From positions 3,823,730 through 3,887,729 of the forward strand of contig NC_079221.1 of NCBI RefSeq assembly GCF_029633865.1: a stretch of DNA of 64,000 nucleotides, given 5' to 3'. The position numbers were made by a program, and so were the translations under genes. A model generated the notes under the pieces. It was not told the DNA's origin. It saw nothing but the letters and a program-made list of their open reading frames with translations, and did not search any database. The DNA comes from Lampris incognitus. Lineage: Eukaryota > Chordata > Actinopteri > Lampriformes > Lampridae. This document shows, piece after piece, positions 11,404 to 23,405 of the stretch; positions within the stretch are counted from its first letter, which is position 1, and the number at the start of each line of letters is the position of its first letter.

Positions 11404-13637
11404 TCATTGACTACACCCAAACATTTTATTCCATTCAGTGTACATGTCGAGTTCTTTTTGTGATATGCTGGGCTGGAATTTACAAAATATGTTGTCGAAG
11501 TCTTGGTAGGAGAGAGGTCTCATCTGACTGGGGTGGATGACTGACAAATCAGTGCCAGGGATGCCATGGAGAGGACCTACCAGGGCCTCCTGACATAGCT
11601 GGGCCACACCCAGCCCTGAAAACCCCTCCGTCCTCTGGACCAATAGTGACATCTCTTTGTCACTAAGACAGTAGTTGTGCTGTGAGAGCAATTGGCTGAT
11701 TATCTGGTGCCGTGCTGTGCTGTCAGGTAAGGGGATGAGGAGGCGCTTGGTGAAGTACCTCCTCAGGGACTCAGGGATCTCCTCAGGCTTATTGGTGGAG
11801 CAGACCACCAGGACATGTTCTTCAGCAGAGGTCAGAACGCTATCAAGTTGTATGAGAAGCTCAGTCTTGAGGCGGTTCACAGGGCTCTCCTCACTGAGGT
11901 GGTCTGAAAGCAAGATGTCCACCTCACTGATGAAGACCACCGCTGGTTGACGACAACGAGCCACCAGGAAGGAGGCCTTGATGATCTTGTCACCATCCCC
12001 CAGTAACTTGGTCACCAGTGCTGAACTGTTGAGTCGCAAGAAAGCCGCCCCAAGTTGGTTGGCCATGCAGCGGCCCAGCAGAGTTCTACCAGTTCCCTGA
12101 GGTCCAAACAGAAGGAGGGTCCGAGGTAATGTGGCAAGCCCACTAAACATGTCTGGCCTTAAAATGGGCCACAGTATCTCCTCTTTGATGGCTGCTTTGG
12201 CCATATCCAGACCTGCAATGTCACTCCAGTCTATGGGAGGGCCCTGTTGAAGGATTTCCGTGGTGACCATCTCCACCAGATTGGCATCACTATTCTTCAG
12301 TTGTTCCTCTGCTGTGTGGATGGATGAGGTAGCAGCGGTAATGTCTGGCCCCGCTATAGTTTGGGAGAGGTGCTGTCTGTGCTCTTCACTTTGCTCGCTC
12401 ATGATGGGGGACCCAAACTTTCCATAGGACTCACCCGATCTGAGTTCACCTACCGTGCTTTTGGTTGATACATAGGATGGAGGAGAGAGTGCTCGGCCCG
12501 ATTGAATGGTAAATTTCCTTTGCTGATCAGAAGATACTGGCTGCTTTGTAGGCTTGAAAGCTAAAGATGATGCCTCAGCATTTCTGTCAAAGCCATTGCC
12601 CCTGTTTGAGTCTGAGACACTGCTGTCTGGTATTCTGTACATAGGGCTCTGTGAAGATCGCTGTTGGTTGTAGTTGAAATTACCATAACTAGAGTCCATA
12701 TCTCCATGCCCAGTCATGTAGAAAGCTTTTCTTTTTAATGAGTTGGCTGTGCTGCCATTCAAAGGTGTTGGTGCAATTGGTGTATGATTATGGGACTGGT
12801 AGGTATAACCAGGCAGTGTAGATGGAGGGAGAGGTGTAGGGGCTGCAATACCAGACGGTAGATAAGCAGAGGGTGGGGGGCCTCCAGGGCTATAGCCTGG
12901 GGCAACAGCAGTCTGAGGGGGATACCCTGTTGGAGGATAATTGTAGTTTGAAAGGTTTGGAGACCCAGCGTTGTAGCTGGGTACTAAGGAAGAGGGAGGG
13001 GGTGGGGGTGGGGGTTGTAAGAGACCAGCGCTGTGTAAAGGAGAAGGGTGCGGGGAGGGGAGGCCTGGGGTGGTCTGCCCACTATAACTAGAATGCAGGT
13101 AGGAGCCGTTGTAGCTGGCAGTATATTCCTGAGAGGGGAGACCCGAGTGAAGACTGGTAGCCGTGTGGCTCCCACAGTTGCTGCTGGAATAACTTGGATC
13201 GGACAGGCTGCTGGCCACCCCTGGGGAGCTGCCTATGCTAGCTGACACATCTGTAGGGGGTAGGGCAGCTGCCATTCCAGCTTTGCTTACAGATATAACA
13301 TCTGGAGCGCAGTTTATGGGGTAAATCCCCTCCTGCCAGGGCTCGCTCTCTGACTTGCGCCCATTCATGAGTCCAGTGTTGCTATCAGAGTATGAACACA
13401 GCAAGGCTCTTTCATTTGGGCCTTCAAGGATCCCAGAGTACTTCTCTGCATATTTCTTCAGCAGGTTGGAGGCGGTCAGCGCAGAGATGTCATCGTTTGC
13501 CCAAGCATACTGGTACGTGCGCTGCAAGTGACCCCGGTAGGCCTCCACTTTGTGTGCCGGCGAGCGGGTGGTGGATGAGATGTCAAAATGCTGTTCTGCC
13601 CATTGTGTATGCTCTTGGGTCCACTGCATCTTTACGC
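11404..13637 (-). CDS. fign: fidgetin, coding exon 3 (residues 9-752)
   Basis: Fidgetin is an AAA ATPase of the spastin/katanin (meiotic) clade that severs or depolymerises microtubules at spindle poles and in neurons. The exon starts after a pyrimidine-rich tract and CTAG acceptor at 13638-13639. The reading frame can be followed four codons further to a GTG at 13648-13650, but that stretch is intron. Joined to exon 2 the protein has 752 residues, close to mammalian fidgetin (about 759). In protein numbering: a conserved N-terminal block ([10 protein letters not shown] onward, about 12-80), a long Pro/Ser/Tyr-rich linker with a run of seven prolines near 217, a basic SLKRK patch near 308 that could be a nuclear signal, the AAA core from about 475, Walker A GPQGTGRT at 520-527, pore loop KLLGDGDK at 552-559, Walker B-like VVFISEVD at 575-582, sensor-1 Asn 624, arginine pair 634-635, and the conserved C-terminal helix ending MFGCSQ. 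The frame is intact and stops at TGA 11404-11406. The Walker A lysine is arginine and the pore-loop aromatic is leucine, so activity may differ from the mammalian enzyme. Confidence 0.97.
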
Positions 13638-14370
13638 CTAGACATTCCACAAGAGAGAAAAATGTGTCAGTGTAAGCATCAAATCACTGGTTAAACTAAC
13701 GGTATCCTCCACATTTTACACAAGTCAAGATAATGCACAAGAGATTTAAAATTTAGATTTACCCTGAGGGGGAAAAACAAAAACAAACACGAGGAATTCT
13801 GAAATGAGCCAAAAATGAATAAAAAAAATTAAAACATCGTCCTACAGGAAGTGAATCAAATACACCTGGCAGCGTGATATCCAACTACCTCCCACATGAC
13901 AGACACCACTAGCCACACACATCACAGTCGGTGTGAGGATGTGGGATCCAACACCTGGTTAGCGCAGTATAATCTACCATATACACAGCAAAATGACACC
14001 GACGTCGCAGGTCAGTCTAGAATCCAGCTCTCATCCGAGACAGTTTCAGATCTGCTTGGAGGAGTGCAGCAAAGCAATCTCCTCGGTAGCGCTCCGTTGC
14101 TTTCATCACACGACACCCTCAGCCCGGCGTGAATTACCGCCGCATCATGTCTGCCCAACACTTCCCAGCCTTCAGAGCGAGGGAGGAAAAACACTTGTCA
14201 TTTTCTGTCCCCTGCCTCTAACTTTGTAACACAATTTGCAAATACAAGTTTATACATGTGCTCGTTTTATAGCAGAACATTCATCTTGTATAAATTACTA
14301 GCTGAACGTGTGTATACCCACAACATAGAATATAGCTTGACTTACAGCTTGTATATCTATCTTATATCTT

Positions 14371-14810
14371 TTTCTTTTCTTCTTTTTTTTTTTGGGGATT
14401 TTCTCCCAAATTGTACTTGGCCAATTACCCCACTCTTCCGAGCCGTCCCGGTCCCTGCTCCACCCCCTCTGCTGATCCGGGGAGGACTGCAGACTACCAC
14501 ATGCCTCCTCCCATACATGTGGAGTCGCCATTTGCTTCTTTTCACCTGACAGTGAGGAGTTTCGCCAGGGGGATGTAGCGCATGGGAGGATCACGCTGTT
14601 CCCTCCAGTCCCCCCAGACGCCCCGACCGACCAGAGGAGGCGCTAGTGCAGTGACCAGGACACATACCCACATCCAGCTTTCTACCCGCAGACACAGCCA
14701 ATTGTATCTGTAGGGATGCCCGACCAAACTGGAGGTAACACGGGGATTCAAACCAGTGATCCCCGTCTTGGTAGGCAACGGACTAGACCGCTGTGCTACC
14801 CAGATGCCCC
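14371..14810 (-). mobile_element. tRNA-derived SINE, family B, copy 3
   Basis: Full-length copy with an exact 16-bp target duplication ATCTATCTTATATCTT (14355-14370 and 14811-14826), pointing to a fairly recent LINE-driven insertion. Confidence 0.92.
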
Positions 14811-14826
14811 ATCTATCTTATATCTT

Positions 14827-16267
14827 AATTAAAAGAAGTAAAATGTTGGTAGAAATTAAGGTAATTTAGTTGCAGTTGGTACACAAACAGAATCCTACAG
14901 TACATCTTGTGCAGTAACACTGTTAGGACTAACTAACACCCTCGGAGGGGGTAGAACAGTGGAAGCATATATAAAACCTCTCCCTGCTTGCTGTCATGCT
15001 TTATGGTTTTGCCGTGTTGCCATTGCAGCGTTCCTCGTAATACTCCGGTATCTTAAATCCCAATCCCGGGATTTAGACAGTAAACAGCTAGTGTCGAGAG
15101 GCAGATTACCGATGCAGCGTTTGTCTGGGAACAGTAAGGCATGCCAGATTCCCTCCTGACTTCCTCCCAGCCACTTGCTTAGCCGCCACACCAGACACCA
15201 GGAGCTAATTAGCAGGATGATGCTGCGCTAATTGTGTTAATTTACAAGGTTTTAGTCAAAGGGAGCCATGCTATGGCTCACATGGTTGTCAGCCATCCAA
15301 GCTAATGATTAAGAAAAAAGCCCGAGGCAAAAAGCCCCTGCAGGCTGAAGCCTGGCAACAGCGCCGTGCTGTAGCAACAAGGCAGAAGGGGACAATAGGG
15401 AAATAAATGGCAGTATCATGGTGGAGTCTAAAAAAGAAAAAATAGAAACGTCTTTGAAATGGAAACATAAATATGATTGCTTAAAATGATTATGGTCTGA
15501 GAAAATATGTGGCTTGAAACCCTCGAGAATCCCGAAAGTAAGCCTCTCTGATTATTTCGCTGGCCCTCTGAGCATCCACACTCGTGGTAATATTAGTCAT
15601 CCACTGTGTTCTAGGTCAGCAGTAAAACGTTTTTTTATATGTGTAGGTGTGTGCGCTGTGGAAGTGTGACATTTTAAGCGGTGAATTATTTCTGCGACAG
15701 CCCGAACAGACGTTTCAGCTCCTCGGCCTGGCTGCATTTAAAAGCTGTTTTACTAAACGTGTGATACAACACATTACGGCGGTTTTGCCGACGTAAATGT
15801 TCCCTTTTAAAAGTCACAAATCCCTGTCGGGGGGGGGGGGGGGGGGCGGTGTGGTGACTTGCATTACGCTGCGTGCAGAAAGATGAAAAATCCATGCAGA
15901 ACAATTGCTCCGAAACCCAAGTATTTATTAATATTTTTGTGCGAGACCATAATCTGAACAATGACCCCTGTGAGAATGGTGTAATTGGCCCCATTTGCAC
16001 AAATGCCACTTTTTGTCAATAACAAAATTGCACACGGCTTCGTGAGTGAGAATGTTCTATTAGTGTTAATCCTCTTGGAACAATGTGCCATTCTGGACAA
16101 TCAAGGAAGTGCTCCTTGCAAAGTGTACTTGAGATCTGCGAGCGTCAGATGCTTCATGAAATGGAAACCATCCAAGACGAGAGGATTATCAGAGTACACC
16201 GTCCCGCTCAACACCACTCTGCTGAGCAGCTTATCACACAGACCCATCACTCTCTCTTTAACTCTAG
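14827..16267. other. intron block without recognised repeats
   Basis: No gene seen. 15190-15370 has ATTA/TAAT motifs, a partial palindrome (GAGCCATGCTATGGCTC) and TGGCAACAG/AGCAACA sites resembling RFX half-sites. A G-run lies at 15830-15846. Confidence 0.4.

Positions 16268-16343
<76 letters not shown>
16268..16343. repeat. (GT)n microsatellite
   Basis: About 75 bp of almost pure GT with one early interruption. It produces spurious Cys-Val ORFs. Confidence 0.97.
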
Positions 16344-16346
<3 letters not shown>

Positions 16347-16446
16347 AAGTATCTACATATTTTCTATTTTACCTGCAAATAACTGCAAAATATGTAAAGT
16401 TATGAAGGCAATGTAGAATCAAATCTGTCATACTAGGATTTTTTTT

Positions 16447-16896
16447 TTGTTTTTTGAATTTTCCCTGTTTTTCTCCCCAACTGTATCCGGTCAATTACCC
16501 CACTCTTCCGAGCCATCCCGGTCTCTGCTCCACCCCCTCTGCTGATCCGGGGAGGGCTGCAGACTACCACATGCCTCCTCCCATACATGTGGAGTCACCA
16601 GCCGCTTCTTTTCACCTGACAGTGAAGAGTTTCACCAGGGGGACGCAGCGCGCGCGGGACGATCAGGCTGTTCCCCCCCAGGGCCCCCCCCCCCAAACAG
16701 GCGCCCCGACCGACCAGCGGAGGCGCTAGTGCAGCGCCCAGGACACACACCCACATCCGGCTTCCCACCCACAGACACGGCCAGTTGTGTCTGTAGGGAT
16801 GCCCGATCAAGCCAGAGGTAACACGGGGATTCGAACCGGCGATCCCTGTGTTGGTAGGCAACAGAATAGACCGCTACGCCGCCACCTGGACGCCCC
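16447..16896 (-). mobile_element. tRNA-derived SINE, family B, copy 4
   Basis: Full-length copy; target duplication CATAC(T/G)AGGATTTTTT at 16429-16446 and 16897-16912. Confidence 0.9.
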
Positions 16897-17525
16897 CATA
16901 CGAGGATTTTTTAACTAGGTTATGTGAAGCTAGTTGAGAAGGCAACCAGTATGACAATACTACTGCCTGTGTAATGAGAAGAGGAAGGGCTGGGCAGTGA
17001 CTGTGTACCTGTGGCCTCTTTGTAAGACAAATGTAAAGCATGCAGTTCAAAGAGGAACCACAGGGAGACGCTAGGCTACAGAAACTTTAAAGAACCGGAT
17101 TCAGAATGGGCTTATGAAATGGATCAAAACGATATTCTAAGAGATGACACATACACATATGCTCACTTGCACCTATACACACACGCACACAAATACTCTC
17201 ACTCACCCACCCACCCACCCACGAGCACGCTCACAACAGAGCTGGTCTGAAGCAAACAAATGTACATTTGTATAATCACTTTGCATGTTTGCGTGAGGTT
17301 AGAATATTGTCCTTTAGTCCGCCTGCATGCACATTTAAATACAGTGTCCACAGGTTCCTTCGTCTTTCTTTGAAACAGTATAATTATGAAACGTTCCATT
17401 AGTGCAAAGTCTTCAGATTGACCATGGCGGGGGGCGGGAGGGGGGGGGGGTTGCAGCTCAAATTCTGCAGGACAGTCTCACCAAATATCACCTTTGTGTG
17501 TTCTGCTGGACTGGATGTGATGTCC

Positions 17526-17775
17526 TCTCCCTCTCTCTCTCCCTGCTCTCTCTCGCTCTCTCTCTCTCTCCCTGCTCTCTCTCTCTCTCTCTCGCTCTCG
17601 CTCTCTCTCTCTCTCTCTCCCTGCTCTCTCGCTCTCTCTCTCTCTCCCTGCTCTCTCTCTCTCTCTCTCTCCCTGCTCTCTCGCTCTCTCTCTCTCTCCC
17701 TGCTCTCTCGCTCTCTCTCTCTCCCTGCTCTCTCTCTCTCTCTCTCTCCCTGCTCTCTCGCTCTCTCTCTCTCTC
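17526..17775. repeat. 250-bp polypyrimidine tract (CTCTCT with CCCTG)
   Basis: Higher-order array of (CT)n blocks with CTCGCT and CTCCCTG interruptions. All-pyrimidine on one strand except scattered G. It is capable of triplex-type structure. ORFs through it on both strands are artefacts. Confidence 0.95.
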
Positions 17776-17779
17776 GCTG

Positions 17780-18254
17780 AAATTTTTAATGAGAAATTTG
17801 TTCTGTATCCTCACAGTATTTTTCTAAAGAATATTTGAAAACTTAAAACCCAGAATGGACGGTTAGATGGCATTGTATGATACCAGAATAATATAACCGG
17901 AGCCCTCCTTCAAAAAGAGCGTCGGATAACATGAACAGGGCGTTGCTCACAGAAGTGATTATAACACAGAATCAATACTTTTGGGCTGATGGTTAAGACT
18001 GAGGATTATGTTGGGAATTTTTGTCAATCTTAACTTTCTAAATGTTAGCTAAGCAGTACCAAGTCTGTCCTTGAAGACATGCAATGCAATTGTGGAAAAG
18101 GGAACATTTTTCAAAATGATTTGTAGTCTATTCCAATACACCTCAGAAATACTTACTGTATTATTGTATTGCATTCTATTCTATTTAACTGTTGGCTCAG
18201 AAATTAAACGTTATACAAAGCAGATCCTTCCACTTATTTTATTGTTGTATCTTG
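17780..18254 (+). repeat. inverted duplication, left copy
   Basis: About 475 bp matching the reverse complement of 22490-22975 over its whole length with scattered substitutions and small indels. Both copies abut a CT/GA tract at the same end. There is no coding potential. Confidence 0.88.
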
Positions 18255-18349
18255 GTTGCAGCTCAAATTCTACCGGACAGTCGCTCACAGAATATGGTGT
18301 TTGTGTGTTCTGCTGGACTGCATGTTACTCAACCAAACAAACGCTGTGC

Positions 18350-18545
18350 TACATGTGAAGCGACATGTGAAGCTGCATGTGAAGCTGCATGTGAAGTGAC
18401 ATGTGAAGCTGCATGTGAAGCGACATGTGAAGCTGCATGTTAAGCTGCATGTGAAGCTGCATGTTAAGCTGCATGTGAAGCTACATGTGAAGCTACATGT
18501 GAAGTGACATGTGAAGCGACATGTGAAGCTGCATGTGAAGTCAAA
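18350..18545. repeat. 12-bp minisatellite (GCATGTGAAGCT)
   Basis: About 16 units, with variants GCGACATGTGAA and GTGACATGTGAA. A period of 12 keeps all frames open, giving false (SFTC)n and (CEAA)n proteins. Confidence 0.95.
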
Positions 18546-18559
18546 ACTCAAACGTAGCA

Positions 18560-20660
18560 CAGAGGATTATGTGGCTTTACAAAAATGTGCCCTAAAACTG
18601 TGGAATTTACACCGATCACTGTGACTAAAACCCACTCTTCTTACAAAAATTACAAAAGCAATCTTTCATAATCCACATAAGCAACACTGAATTAATGGGA
18701 CAAACGTGGATATCGACGGGAGGATAAAACCCTTCTGAACGGCCTGTTCTGACTCCCAGCTTGTTAGAGAAAAGAGGCCCGGTGGAAGCCAAGTGCTTGT
18801 GACAAGTGATGCTCCTTCGAGGTGTTTAATTTCTGCTTCAGTGATCATCATCGATGAAACGGAGACGCTGACCTTTTTGGGAACTATTAATCTTGGTAGC
18901 CTAGGCCGTTTTTAAGCAAACAGAACTGGGCCTCCACTCTGTTCATCCAATTTCCCAGTGCGTAAATTGGACCGCCGCTCGCACAATTCTCTATTCATTA
19001 CTGTGCTGCTGAAAGGAAGCACAGAGGTGGCAGAGCGGTTTTCTTTTCCTTTTTTGTGTGCGTGTGATTGTGTGTGTGTGTGTGTGTGTGTATATGTGAG
19101 TCTGTGTGTGTGCTATAGAGAGGGACAGAGAGCCAGAGAGAGAGAGAGACACACACACACATACACAGACAGAGAGAGAGAGAGAGAGAGCGAAATGCCT
19201 TCCAGAAGGATTCCCAAGCATAAAGAACTAGACTTTTCTTCTTTTTGGCTTGGGGGAGGGGAGGGCAGCAGGGCTGGGGGAGGGGGGGGAGTAGCTGTCG
19301 TAATTGAAACGTGGCCTAATCAGACTCATTACCATTTTCACCAATTTGCACCACCAAAGATGCTTATTAGGTAACTGTGTTTAATATGCCACTCTTTAGA
19401 AAACTAACTGTAATGAGATCTTTCAAGTCAGACTCGAGCGTGATTACGCGCTGGAAGTGTTGTGCAGCGCTGGAGCAGACGGGTACATTTAGCCGGGTAC
19501 AATATCATAATTAAGCTGCACAAACTCTGCACTTCACAGCACACAATAGCCCCAGCTGAGGCAGTAGACATGCTGAAAAATATTTATAATTACTGATCAT
19601 TACAGCCCTGGGATTTTTATCTAGGGATGTAAACATAATTATCAGAGCTTTTGCTTTTTATTCTGCACGCACAGACCGCTCTATATGACAAGCATGCAAA
19701 TACTGCAGACAGACAGTAATTACATTTATAAATAAAAACAACCTCATATTCATATTCAAATTAACTGGGGATATTCTAAGTGGGGGTGGGGCTAAGCATT
19801 CAAATACAATGGGAAATGGTAATCGGCATGGCGACAGACCCCCATTTATCTCACATATGAAGTTGAGACCGTTTCAGCTCGATTTAGACAGACATGTAGC
19901 AGTAATTTCAGTGACTTTAGATGGCTGGGCACCATTTAACCCCTCATTTGGTAAAGATATGCCTTCCTCCGTTACTGTCTTTTTCAGGGCTACGGCCGAC
20001 ACATTTCACAGCCTGACCACCCACAGCGGCAGATTTACTACACATGTGCAAGCAGAGTAAAAGCCCACCGATCAAAGTCCATCCCACCCTTCCTAGCGTA
20101 AAAGGTGGAAAATGAGAGTGCAAATGTGAACTTATCTCGACTGTATTCAGCCTGTCAGCGAAGCAGCCGCTGTTGTGCGACAGGGTCCGTCTTTGTACTC
20201 ACAATATTATTCACCAATGTATTCTCAGGGAAGAACGTGTATCAAGCACACTCTGCAGTGACAGGCCTGCAGTCATTCCAGTCTGGTAAGTATACTGTAG
20301 CCCTCACGTTTAAAACCAGCTCCTTCTTCCTCGAAGCAACGTGCCAGTTTTTGATGAAGCCTTTTTCTACATTTTCCTATAGCCCAACATTTCCAGAGGG
20401 AACCGAGATAAAAATAAGCCACCTGTCTCTGGCACTGGCATTTTCTGAGACATATCTAAGTTTTACTTGACTGTCCACCAAATACCACTCTTACGATCAG
20501 TAAATACACTTTACGTCTGACTATTATGCGGCAGAAAAACCGGGGACTTTTCAGCACACTGCTTTAGGCAAGTCATGTTGTCATTCGACTGAGTCACTTA
20601 ACATACACGACAGCCATGTCTTTTTCTCAAAGTTGAATTTGGATATGACATTTTTATCTC
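18560..20660. other. intron block, possible conserved non-coding DNA
   Basis: Compound (TG)n/(GA)n/(CA)n at about 19065-19190. 19300-19780 has many ATTA/TAAT homeodomain-type cores and no recognisable repeat, as in fish conserved non-coding elements. No gene was recognised. Confidence 0.35.
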
Positions 20661-20820
20661 CTCCAGGCCTGGAGGAGATTATGCATTTGGATGGGCGCGT
20701 CCGCAGCTAATCTCGCATACTGCTGGACCTATCAGCCTAAAAACATTGTGCGGTTATGACTGTATGGTCAAGAACCCAACATGGCTGCAGTGATTCAAAA
20801 CCTTTGAAAAACGTTTGTTC
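20661..20820. repeat. interspersed repeat, uninterrupted copy of the 21712-22250 locus
   Basis: Parts of 20700-20818 match the two flanks of the family A insertion at 21755-22179 (GCTAATCTCGCA on the left, CGGTTATGACTGTATG on the right). It therefore represents an empty site. Confidence 0.7.
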
Positions 20821-21204
20821 TGGCTACCGCCACTCCCTCTCTTCATTCACTCTCTAGCTCGCTCGACCAACGCTGCTCTCTGTTGTTGCCCAAGTGAGTG
20901 AGTTGGCACGGTTGACTTAGATTGGGCAGCGGCAGTGTATGAGTCTTGAAAGGAAACGAGAAGTCGATTGTATTTCACAAAACATTCGCTGCTGGTCTCA
21001 GAAGAGAACTGGAGGAACACAGGATGAACAAAAAAAAACCCTCCGTCTTTATTTTCATAATATAATAATGCTGGGTAAACCGCTTACACTCGCGCCACTC
21101 GCCTCTACAGTTGACTCAGATCAGGCAGCGACATGATCAGAAATTATTAAAATAATTTTGATAATCAAAAAATGCAAACGTTTTAAAGGAACATCTTTCT
21201 CTAG

Positions 21205-21330
21205 GGTCTTCTTCTTCTTGGTGTTTATTGGCGGTTGGCAAACAATGAATTGGTGCATTACCGCCACCAGTTGGTATGGAGTGTGGCTCAGACTTATTAT
21301 TTATGCTACCCCCCCAACAAAAAGAAAAAA
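21205..21330. repeat. interspersed repeat fragment (GTTTATTGGCGGTTGGCA)
   Basis: CTTCTTCTTCTTGGTGTTTATTGGCGG... and GTGCATTACCGCCACCAG resemble a common fish retroelement end. The class is uncertain. Confidence 0.35.
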
Positions 21331-21754
21331 ACCCTCAACTCTTCTTAATTAAATTTGTTACTCTAAGAAAATGAAACAAGATTTTATAACATTCAGTTGA
21401 ATTCTTCTGTAGGATATCTACTAAATCAAATTGTACTTTTTTTTTTCTGAGGTTTTGAGTTCCTCTAGGTTTCAGTCAAAACAGGAAGTATTGCATATTC
21501 TTGATGAGAGCTGTGAGTCGTGCATGCATGAGCATGAACAGTTTACCCAGCTTTATTAAATTCATGCAAGGGTCCGCCTAGGAGGCTACACATCCACAGA
21601 CTGACAGGCAAAACGTTTTTATTAGGTAGATTTTTTTAGCTTGAGCGCTGCATATTAACAACTTTTTTTCTTTCATATTTCCCATTCGGTGGACTTAGGT
21701 ACCTCTCCACTGCTAATCTCGCACACTGTGTCTGTTAGCCAAATAATGTTTGTG

Positions 21755-22179
21755 CCCAGATAGCATCCGGATGTGGGCCACTTCAGGCAATGATGCGGCA
21801 CTGATGGCCTTCTGGCCCTGACAAAATGGATGTAAGCCTGAGGTGGCCCACATGTATAATAGCAAATATGGCCCAAATATGCCAAATCAAATGTGGGCCT
21901 TTTTTGGCAAAGACACGGTGCTCTCAGCAACATGTGATCTGGATGTGACCCTGAAGTGGCCCGTGTGGTAAATGGTGAATATGGCCCAAATATCACAAAA
22001 CAAATATGGGCCACCTTTGGCAAACATGTGGCACATGTGGCACTGCTATGGCTTGGTTCTGGCCCAGATCTGGAAAACGGGAGCCGACTGCCCAAGTGCC
22101 ATCATTCCACGCGGTATGTGGGCCGGATGAAAGTGTCGGTGTGGGACGGGTCCGGGCCACAGCAATTTTGCTATCTGGG
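21755..22179 (+). mobile_element. short DNA transposon, family A, copy 3
   Basis: A 425-bp element, ends CCCAGATAGC and GCTATCTGGG, flanked by TG on both sides (21753-21754, 22180-22181). It is inserted in an older repeat whose empty paralogue lies at about 20700-20818. Opposite orientation to copy 1. Confidence 0.9.
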
Positions 22180-22489
22180 TGCACGGTTATGACTGTATGA
22201 TCAAGGACCTCTCGTGGTTGTGGTGATTCAAAACATTTGAAAAACTTGTTTTATACTGCGATTGAGTGCTAACTCCTCAGCTGGTTTGTCGCCTAAGCCC
22301 GAGCACCAGAGAAGGGGAGTTACGCCTGGCAGAGACCTGCACTGCACTCTTCTAGTCTTGGTCTTGAATTTGCGATGACAACCATTATCTGAATAAAGGT
22401 TTTTGTAATTCAGAATTTGATTTCGAAACATTATGCACCAACAGTGTTGAAAAAATGCTTGAGAGCAGGGCAGGTGAAAAAACGTATTT

Positions 22490-22975
22490 CCAAGATACAA
22501 TAAAATAAGTCGAAGGATCCGCTTTGTATAAAATTCAATTTCTGAACAGTCAAATAGAATTGAATGCAATACAATAATACAGTAAGTATTTCTGAGGCGC
22601 ATTGGAATAGACCACAAATCATTTTGAATGGATTTTTAAAAATGTCCCCTTTTCCACAATTGCATTGCATGTCTTCAAGGACAGACTTGGTACTGCTTAG
22701 CTAACATTTAGAAAGTTAAGGTTGACAAAAAAGGCAAAAATTCCCAACATAATCCTCAATCTTAACCATCAGCCCAAAAGTGTTGATTCTGTGTTATAAT
22801 CACTTCTGTGAGCAACGCCCTGTTCATGTTATCTGATGCTCTTTTTGAAGGAGGGCTCCGGTTATATTATTCTGGTATCGTACAATGCCATCTAACCGTC
22901 CATTCTGGGTTTTAAGTTTTCAAATATTCTTTAGAAAAATACTGTGAGGATACAGAACAAATTTCTCATTAAACT
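22490..22975 (-). repeat. inverted duplication, right copy
   Basis: Reverse complement of 17780-18254. The adjoining GA tract (22978-23016) is short here, against 250 bp at the other copy. The homology runs through the tract to a shared ATCACAT motif. Confidence 0.88.
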
Positions 22976-23311
22976 TCTCAGAGAGAGAGAGAGAGCGAGA
23001 GAGAGCGAGCGAGAGCATCACATGTCAGAGATCTGTTCCATCACAGTATCTTCTAAAGAATGGTGATTAAACTGAAACAGTCCCACACATTTTCATTTCA
23101 GGGCTGTTATTTAAAAAAAAAATTAGAATATCACTGTACTTATCTAATGCATTTCATCCTACTCAGTTCAATTATCTCATGGTACACTCTTGCAGTGGAC
23201 CGGACACTCACCATCGCTTTACAATGGCAGCAATTTTTAAAGCCAGGGTAAGTGAATGCATATCGTGACTGAAAGCTTAATGTGTATGCATAGTGATATG
23301 TCCACTGTGTC

Positions 23312-23313
<2 letters not shown>

Positions 23314-23403
<90 letters not shown>
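23314..23403. repeat. (TA)n(TG)n compound microsatellite
   Basis: About 45 bp TA followed by about 43 bp TG. Confidence 0.97.

Positions 23404-23405
<2 letters not shown>

Larger units (their letters stand above)
17449..18320. repeat. 67-bp direct repeats flanking an 0.8-kb segment
   Basis: 17449-17515 and 18254-18320 are similar (GGTTGCAGCTCAAATTCT..., ...TTCTGCTGGACTG). They flank the CT tract and the left copy of an inverted duplication. They could be tandem-duplication scars or parts of one interspersed repeat. Confidence 0.6.

Noticed and set aside
13638..13650. Fidgetin start at GTG 13648-13650
   Set aside because: It lies in the intron, before the CTAG acceptor. The real ATG is on exon 2 at 45117-45119.
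17402..17827. Ser/Leu-rich 141-residue ORF and the Arg/Glu-rich ORF opposite
   Set aside because: Both come from the CT/GA tract.
17449..18320. 67-bp direct repeats as LTRs of a retrovirus-like element
   Set aside because: No TG...CA ends, primer site or gag/pol sequence between them, and they are too short.
18285..18560. Repetitive (SFTC)n protein
   Set aside because: A 12-bp minisatellite keeps every frame open; no coding evidence.
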